Shown here: positions 57,785 to 64,000 of the stretch, piece by piece
Layout: each line of letters starts with the position of its first letter
Position numbering within the stretch: the first letter of the stretch is position 1
Source of the DNA: Phaeosaccion multiseriatum
Lineage: Eukaryota > Ochrophyta, other classes
DNA: 64,000 bases
NCBI GenBank assembly: GCA_965112735.1
Contig: OZ218952.1
Coordinates: 3,968,001 to 4,032,000 of the forward strand
Direction: 5' to 3'
The notes under the pieces: model-generated
The model's database searches: none
Told to the model about the DNA's origin: nothing
Seen by the model: only the letters and a program-made list of their open reading frames with translations
Translations under genes and position numbers: made by a program

Positions 57785-60700
57785 CACACACGCACAAACA
57801 CACATCCATATTACCTGGTAGAGGAGCTGGAGTGGAGGCGAGGCCGAGGAGCATGGGCAGCAGATCCAGCCCCTCGCTGTGCCCCTCGCGACACGCCGTC
57901 ATGACGGAGGCAGGGTCGGTCGTGGTCAGCTGGAGGAGGGCAGACATCGCCTGAGAGAGCAGCCGGGCCTTCAGCAAGTCAGTGGGACCACCTGCAGACA
58001 AGTTTAAGCCCTGCTTCGCTGAACCTGACCCTGCCCCTGACCCTGCCCCTGCCCGTACTGGTGGCCCAATTGCTCGACGGCTTCCTATCCCAGGCGTCAC
58101 CCCTGTGTCTATGGCGGCCGCCCCCCTCGCGATTTGAGTGTGAGTGTGAGGTGCTAGCGCTGGCTCTTTGTGCAGCAGCGTGCGAAGCAAGCCGAGAAGC
58201 TGCTCGGTGATGGGCTGGGCAGAGGTGTCTGGAGAGGAGCGCATGCCTTGGTCGATTGTGCAGAGCCGCGACACCGGCACAGCCTCGCCTGCTGCCCCAC
58301 CACTTTCTGCTCCTCCCGCTGCTGTATCACCAACTGCTGCTGCCGCTCCTGGCTCGGTACCGACATTGCCGCTGCCCATAGGACTGGCGCTACCTCCCGA
58401 GTGGATGGTGTCAAAGACCACTCGCACCACGCTCCTGTCTGCGAGCGAGGTATGCACCACCGTACCCACCGACCCGGAGTCCGTACAACGCACGCGCCCC
58501 CCTGGGTAGAAGCAGCTCCCCGATCCTCCGGCAATGACCGCCAGACTCGCGCATGCCCTCGCCATGCTCAGCACATCATTGGACGACAATACAGCCCTCC
58601 CTACCTTCGTCAGACGAGGCCCCGCTCCCCCGGGGGAGGCATCGTGCGTCCTGACACCTGTCTCCCCTCCCAGTCGCTGATGCTGATGACTGTGGCGCTG
58701 CAGGTGCTTGACAGCTACGGCGGCTCCTAGAACGCTCGTCAGCATCAGTCGTGCAATGGGCTCCCTCCAAGAACTGTTTGGGTGCTCACAAAGAGCTCGC
58801 AGCAGAGTCGCGCTTTGCTCTGCGAGGACGAGGTCTAAATGGCCCCTCCCCACGCCAGCAGGGCGGGCGGCGGGGTGGCAACTGCTACTGCCACTACCAC
58901 TACCGGCGCTCCATAGCAGCGGGTCGCCGGCGTATGCGTACTGGATCATTCGCAGGAGGACGCCGATGAAGCCCCCTGCCATGCCACCAGAGGAGGGGGC
59001 ACTGCTGCTGCCGTTACTGGTGGTGGTGGTGTCGCAGCTTTTCCTACCGAGGCGTTCCGCTCCAGCTCCAGTCCCTCCCCTTTCTCCTATTGCTCTGATT
59101 ACCTCCTCGTCCTCCTCTCCCTGGCGCCACGCGGGTGGCATGGCAGCATCCGCGTCAGACGGCTCCACAAGGGGCAACACATGGGCCAGCAGCAGCAACA
59201 CGCAGCGCTGCAGTCGAGGGCTACCGCAGCGCAGGAGCAGCAGCAGCGTCTGTAGTGCCCCCGGTGTGGCGAGCTCTGTCTGAACCAACGCCAGTCTCCT
59301 TAGTGAGCACAGCAGCGTGAGGTGCGAGTAAGTCAGGGGCTCCACCTCTCCCCGCTCAAAGTACCGCAGCTCTGACAAAACGGAGGCGACTCGCTGCTGC
59401 TGCTGCTGCTGCATCTCGGACGATGACGGCGATGCTCCTCCTCCTCCTCCTCCTCCTCCTCCTCCTCCTCCCGTACTGCTGCTGAGGCTTGTGGGGCTCT
59501 CGCCACCGTTGGCGCTCAGAGACAAGCTCCACGCGCACAGTCTCAACTCACTCAGCAAGGCAGCGAAGAGGCGGTGGTGCATGCCCTTGGCGTGCAGGCG
59601 TGTGACCTTCATTGGTGTACCGTACATCGATCGCTCCCTCTGGGCCCTCTGCGGCACCTGCTGCTGTTGATCTGCCGCACCCTCCTTCGCCCTCCCTCCC
59701 GCTCCTCCTCCTCCGCCGCCGCCGCCTCCTCCTCCCTCTCCTCCTCCCCCCCCTCCGCCTTTGTCTCCTCCTCCTCCTCCTCCTCCACCACCACCACCAC
59801 CACCACCACCCCCACTAGCACCCCCCGCAGCAGGCATATCCATCGCCCCCCTCCCTTGCCCTCTCTCTCCCATCCCAGAGCACTGGAGCGGGGAAGAGTG
59901 GAGGTGGCGAACAGAAACGGACATGAGGTGCCGGAAGAGCGACAAGCCTGCGCGCTGCATGAGCTTTACCGTTGGCTCCAGCAAATCAAGCGGGACCTGC
60001 TGAGTCACAAACTGCTGCCGTTGCTGCTGCTGCCTCTTCACGCTATCCACAGACGGACGCGCGGCCTCTCCACGACTTGGAAACCCTCCGTCCGCCCTTT
60101 GGTGAGATGGTGCTACTCTCTCTCTTCTACCACCCCCCGAGTGTCTGCGTGTGCGTATGCCACCACCAGTGCCACGGAAGGGTAAGTCTTCCTTTGTCTC
60201 CGCCTCTTCTCCGCCCTTCTCCTCGTCCTCATCCTCATCCTCCTCTTCCTCTTCCCACTCGTTCTCCTCCTCCTCGTCACCATCCCCACCCCCCTCCTCC
60301 TCGTGCACGAAGAGCAGCGACGACGAAGATCGAACCGAGCGCAACGGACACGCTTCACCCCACGCCCCACCCAACCCACCCATGCTCTCCTCACCGTCCT
60401 CCGCCTGCTCGTCTTCCTCGTCCGACAGCGTCGCCAAAGAGTGACCGATACGGACATGCCTCGCACTGTACGCACCAGCAGCAGTAGCAGCACAAGAAGA
60501 CGTAGAAGTAGAGGTAGCCGTAGCAGCAGCTCGTGACTGAGACGACGGAGACTGCCGCCGCTGCTGCTGCTGCTGCTGCTGCTGATGCTGCTGTTGCTGC
60601 TGCTTCGCTCTTCGAAAGCACACCAGCTCTTTCCTCAGCCTCTTTCTCTCCTGCAACACCTTGGGCGCCACAACCACTTCACTCCCGGTGTACAAAAAAG

Positions 60701-61072
60701 GAGCGAGCCCGAAATTTACCTTGACGCTCTCGCCATTGCTGTGGAACCCCACCACCGGCACCAGCGAGGCCTCGGACACGTCTGTGAAACCCTCCCCGAG
60801 CAGGCGACCGTTACGCGTGTACCACACTGCCCTTGTCTTCATGTCCATCCCGCACCCAATGACGTCCCCTTCTACCCAGGTGGCCCAGCTTCCCGACGTG
60901 CGGCCGCGGCCGAACTTGCGTCCATCGTCTCCGTGATAGCCTGATTATTTTGATTCGATGTTAGATATAGAGGAAGGGAGGAAGGGTGGTGAGCTTTCAG
61001 GATACACGCACGCACGCACCGACATACACACGCACATACGCAGATACGTAGACACGCACAATTGCACTCTCC

Positions 61073-61104
<32 letters not shown>

Positions 61105-61859
61105 GACACACACACACACATTCCACGCACCATATGAGTGATCAATCCAGCCCGGCATATGCTTCGTGATGGCAAAGTGCTGCGGATCCGCAAGCCCCAC
61201 CCCGATGGTCGTCTTCTCCCCGGGAGACACCACCGTAACTTCAAAGTAGTTGCCCGACTCCGCGCTGCCCTGAGCGGGCTGCCACACCAGCCCTCGAGCA
61301 AAGACGCACGCCACGCTCTCCACTACGGGTACATGAGCCAAAGTGCAGAGCTCTGACAGCTGTACTTCCTTGGCCTTGCGGCCACGTGGGGAACCTGTCG
61401 AGATGGGAGGTCAGAGGGAGGTGTGAGGAAGGAGGGAGTGAGTGGTGGGAGGGGGGGGGGGGGCGAGAGAGGGATGGAGCAAGGAAGGGAGGGAGGGAGG
61501 GACGGACGGACGGACGGACGGAGGCAGGGAGGGGCTAGAAACCCCAGCCCACTGGTACCTGAGCCAAACCAACCAACGCACCGTCCAGGATCGGAACCCC
61601 TCTCTCGACCAACCCTTCCACTCGAGCCTCGATCGCCTCCTCGAGGTCCTTCTGCGCCTGTTCCTCCGCGGCGGTCTCGTCGTGCCTCCGTGCCTCTGCG
61701 TGTTGGTGATACAGGTTCGACAGGGTGGCGTACGCCATTAGCACCCCGCTCGTTGCAGCCGCGGAGTTGCCTCCAAACAACAAGGAGAGGGTAGCTGGAG
61801 CTGGAGCTGCCGATGGTGTTCCATCACCACCGCCGTCGTGCTCCTCTTCTTGTTGCCCC

Positions 61860-61895
<36 letters not shown>

Positions 61896-63052
61896 AGCCC
61901 CTGTTGGCCGAAGCGCTCCAGCACGTCCCTTACGCTGCCCTCCAGCCCCAACTCGTGGAGCACAGGGGGGGGGCACACCTCTCTCGGCACCTGCAGGGCA
62001 TGTCTCGCCACCTCCCTAGCGAGCAAAGACCCGTCCAACAGCCCGGCCCGCACGCTCTCCATCGCCCACGGAGCCCAACCACTAGTGCTGCTGCCGCTCT
62101 GAGTCGCGTCGGTTCCTTCCAAGCGGCGTCGGGCAATGTCCGAGAGCCTCCTCAGCCCCACGACCTTCTTGAGCAGGGGCAAAATGCCGCACTGCGCGAG
62201 AAAGCGGTAGTCCCTTGCTTCGTAGTCCAACGCCCAACACGTGAGCAGCACATGCACAGTGCCCGACTGGAGACAGTCATAGGCCCGCCCCACCACGGGG
62301 CACAGCAGCTCGTACAGCCGCGAGAAGGCCGTCTGCACACCGCTCAGCACACCCGCGCTACATCCTTCGAGGTCGTTGAGGTAGTGATGGCGACTCAGTG
62401 CTGCCGCTGCCGCTGCCGCCGCTGCTGCCGTCGCTGCTGCTGCCTCTGCCTCCCGTCCGCCCCCTCCTCCTCCTCCTCCTCCTCCTCCAGCCGGTCCATC
62501 CCCTCGGCTCGTCCCATCCACCCCCCATGCCCTCCCCTCGGGCTGTTTCCCTCCTTCCTCTTGCCCCCCGCCAGAGCCCTCCCCCCTCTCCTCGCTGCGG
62601 ACGCTGTGGAAGGCCGGACGAAGAAAGGCAAGGGCGTCTGCCAGAGCCGAATGTAGCGGCGCAGGAGCATCGGCACCAGCAGCAGCGCTCGCACCTGCGC
62701 CGACGACGGCAGCGCTACTTTCTTTCTGACCCTCCCCCTTACCCTCACCTTCCGACCCGCTGCTGCTGCCTTTAGAAGACGGCGAGACACCGCCGATAAG
62801 AGATGCTTGCGATGGTGCCTGTGGCAGCTTCGGTAGCGGCAGCAATGGCGAAGGTCTCACCAACGTCTCCACGAGGGCCTTGAGGCCTTGCAGGCCGAAG
62901 GAACGCATGGCGGCCCTCTGACTGCGCGCTTTGAGGGCTCCTCTCAGACGAGCAGGGGTGGCCAAAACACCACCTGTGAGGATATACAGAGCACACGCCT
63001 GTGCGGCAGCCATGGCCGGAGACATAGCGTCGAAGACCTCCTCCTCCTCCTC

Positions 63053-63089
<37 letters not shown>

Positions 63090-63979
63090 TCGTCATCATC
63101 ACTATCACTACGGCCATCGCCATCACCATCACAGTAACCACCATGCTCACCACCCTCTCTACCATCGTGGATGCCTAGGTGCTGGTGGTCGTTGTCCTCC
63201 GCCTCCTCGTTGTCGGCCTCGCTGAAGCTCCCAAACGCCTTTACAAGACGACGCCCTGTTCCCACTCCTCCGGAACCACTGGGGTAGCGTTTGCCGTGTT
63301 CCCACTCCTCCTCCCACAGCGCCAAATGTGCCCCTCCTCCCCGCCTCCTACCCAAGAAGGAAGACGACGCTGCCCGCTTCAAGGGGCGTTGCAATCCCAC
63401 GTCCCCTCTTCCTCCTTCCTCTTTTCCTTCTTCTTCTCTCTCTCGACCTCCATCGAGGCTCTGTGGCGTACCGGGCAGCCCCAGTCCTCCCCACCCCCCT
63501 CGGCTACCCCCGAGTGGAGACCCCGCGTACTGCTGTAGAGAGAGCAGCCCTGACTCCCCTCCTCCGTAGCTGCTGGAGCGAGACACCGCCTGTCTCTGTA
63601 GCGAGGTTAGAGACTTGCGACGCATGCGCTGCTGCACACGAAGTACATCTTGCACGCCCTTCCACCGCTGCTGCTGCTGTAGGGCCATATGCTGCGGGTG
63701 TGGGTGCGCGTAGTGTCCGAGGCTGCTGCTGCTGCTGCTACTGACTGGTCTCGCCGCTAGTGATCCTGCCAACCCATGCTCCTCACCACTGCGCCACCTC
63801 ATGAGCTGATGCTGCACACCCACAGGTGGAGGTGTAGGTAGGGAAGACATGTTGTCAGCGAGCATGTGCATGAGTTCGGCATTCGAGTGCGTCGCCATTT
63901 GCGAGGCCGTGGCTGACTCTAACTCGGCCTCCGACTCGTCATGTTCAGTACCCGTAGGGAGGATGGTCGAGGACGCCAT
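36386..63979 (-). CDS. Giant HECT-type E3 ubiquitin ligase, about 8,017 residues
   Basis: Fourteen exons on the minus strand: 61559-63979, 61131-61359, 57815-60940, 57237-57557, 55788-56948, 49618-55521, 46366-49350, 45530-45963, 39155-45166, 38414-38864, 37823-38190, 37372-37626, 36980-37219 and 36386-36532. All junctions keep phase, giving 24,054 nt. Order of parts: helical ARM-like region (residues 1-800), SPRY domain (about 808-960), low-complexity and helical regions, a second SPRY (about 4,760-5,100), two W-R-P segments (CIWRPRAPDGGGWFAVGDI; FTLWRPIPRRGQVALGDF), three W-G-x-x-F modules, and a C-terminal HECT domain (about 7,640-8,017). The catalytic site is LPVSHTCFF, Cys7985. Known HECT enzymes take ubiquitin from E2 onto this Cys and then to substrate; SPRY domains usually bind partners. 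Long Ser, Gly, Glu, Asp, Gln and Ala runs are in frame. The frame is open for seven codons above the first Met to the window edge, so the N-terminus may extend further. Two adjacent genes remain an alternative, but phase continuity argues against it. Confidence 0.75.
39109..39154 (-). repeat. (GTGC)n array beginning at a 5' splice site
   Basis: On the sense strand the donor following ...ACG GTG CAG is GTGTGTGCGTGC, which continues as GTGC units into HECT intron 9. Confidence 0.88.
40203..40292 (-). repeat. (GGA)n coding tract, poly-Gly
   Basis: About 29 TCC units on +, read GGA on the sense strand, encoding a Gly run in HECT exon 9, between QRGGG and RDTISRRLA. Confidence 0.92.
40430..40760 (-). 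repeat. GAG/GAC-rich acidic coding region
   Basis: Long Glu/Asp-rich segment of HECT exon 9 encoded by imperfect GAG/GAC triplet repeats, with several uninterrupted Glu runs. Confidence 0.85.
42768..42823 (-). repeat. (CAG)n coding tract, poly-Gln
   Basis: About 18 GCT/GCA-type units read CAG on the sense strand, giving a Gln run in HECT exon 9 next to a His/Gln stretch. Confidence 0.92.
44361..44390 (-). repeat. Dispersed motif copy (coding, HECT exon 9)
   Basis: GTTGCTGTATCACCAACTGC followed by CTG units. On the sense strand it encodes AVGDTA within an Ala/Gly-rich linker. Confidence 0.88.
45820..46560 (-). other. Paired W-R-P segments of the giant ligase
   Basis: CIWRPRAPDGGGWFAVGDI (about 46490-46540) and FTLWRPIPRRGQVALGDF (about 45905-45963) follow the pattern W-R-P-x(4-7)-G-x-x-A-[VL]-G-D, seen in Vps62/DUF946-type and some VPS13-related proteins. 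They lie in consecutive exons, separated by a CATA-repeat intron. Their role in this ligase is unknown. Confidence 0.55.
46010..46108. repeat. (CATA)n microsatellite
   Basis: CATA units with ATAT interruptions inside HECT-gene intron 7 (45964-46365). Confidence 0.93.
47160..48180 (-). other. SPRY domain 2 of the giant ligase
   Basis: Landmarks GKWFYEVYVRRDS, VRVGWASI, FGLACGVDRHGYVWYQGQRV, GDIVGCCIDTERREVTFARN and LAVNFGSRPF. The domain is stretched by Ser/Ala/Gly inserts after GWASI and after QRV. Two degenerate copies of the dispersed motif fall in or next to these inserts. Confidence 0.8.
51390..51410 (-). repeat. Dispersed motif copy (coding, other frame, HECT exon 6)
   Basis: GGCTGTATCACCAACTGCTG; here the sense frame is shifted and the peptide is QQLVIQPQ. 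Confidence 0.88.
52957..52979 (-). repeat. Dispersed motif copy (coding, HECT exon 6)
   Basis: GTTGTATCACCAACTGCTGC; sense peptide AVGDTT, followed by degenerate GDTATGDTTTS, suggesting local duplication of the unit. Confidence 0.85.
55860..56040 (-). repeat. Coding triplet array, poly-Ser
   Basis: GGA/GAC units on +, read TCC/TCG/TCT on the sense strand, giving a Ser run of about 45 residues with one Tyr-Glu break in HECT exon 5. Confidence 0.88.
57732..57783. repeat. (GACA)n array
   Basis: Thirteen GACA units in the HECT-gene intron 57558-57814, the same unit as the long array at 27.9-28.2 kb. Confidence 0.95.
58318..58343 (-). repeat. Dispersed motif copy (coding, HECT exon 3)
   Basis: GCTGCTGTATCACCAACTGC followed by TGCTGCC; sense peptide AAVGDTAAGG between low-complexity segments. 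Confidence 0.88.
60690..61359 (-). other. SPRY domain 1 of the giant ligase
   Basis: Spans two exons. Landmarks are ESGNYFEVTVVS, IGVGLADPQHF, DHSYGYHGDDGRKFGRG (crossing the splice), EGDVIGCGMDMKTRAVWYTR, NGRLLGEGF and VKVNFGLAPFLY. This is the full RanBPM-type SPRY order, in phase across the intron at 60941-61130. Confidence 0.88.
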
Positions 63980-64000
63980 CTCGAGGAGGAAGAAGGAGCG

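Overview
This 64 kb window is nuclear eukaryotic DNA. It holds spliced genes with GT-AG introns, long in-frame amino-acid homopolymers and very dense microsatellites. There are no operons, and I saw no rRNA, tRNA, CRISPR or transposase. One protein starts with a signal peptide followed by a V-S-S-F-A-V site, which resembles the bipartite presequence that sends proteins into plastids of red-algal origin. With an SRR1-family gene and a CCDC81-like (centriole/cilium-associated) gene, this suggests an ochrophyte-like (stramenopile) alga. That taxonomic placement is inference.

Layout, left to right, on strictly alternating strands: (1) a KOW-domain, CxxC-containing gene (-, 3' end cut by the window edge, up to 2781); (2) a DIS3L2-type 3'-5' exoribonuclease (+, 3615-9334, 12 exons); (3) a glutaredoxin-2-type protein with an organelle presequence (-, 10505-12524, 6 exons); (4) an SRR1-like protein (+, 12683-14880, 2 exons); (5) a large C-type-lectin/beta-repeat extracellular protein (-, 15194-about 22656, 9 exons); (6) a CCDC81-like HU-domain and coiled-coil protein (+, 23062-31376, 15 exons); (7) a polytopic membrane protein (-, 32106-35098, 6 exons, possibly with a further 5' exon near 35.7-36.0 kb); (8) a doubtful small Cys-rich ORF (+, 35455-35712); (9) a giant HECT ubiquitin ligase (-, 36386-63979, 14 exons, about 8,017 residues). 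For genes 2-7 and 9 I joined exons by hand. Every junction I chose keeps reading phase and total lengths divide by three, which is the main support for the models.

The genes do not form a pathway. They are housekeeping or cell-biological functions: mRNA decay, redox, ubiquitin signalling, cell surface, cilium.

Three genome-level patterns stand out. First, a short motif (GTTGGTGATACAGC or its complement, usually flanked by CAG/CTG units) recurs about 24 times in exons, introns and spacers, in both orientations and several reading frames. Second, many 5' splice sites are the first unit of a tandem repeat, and several 3' splice sites abut long pyrimidine microsatellites, so introns look as though they grew from their own splice signals. 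Third, one gene appears to encode about 8,000 residues packed with in-frame triplet repeats.
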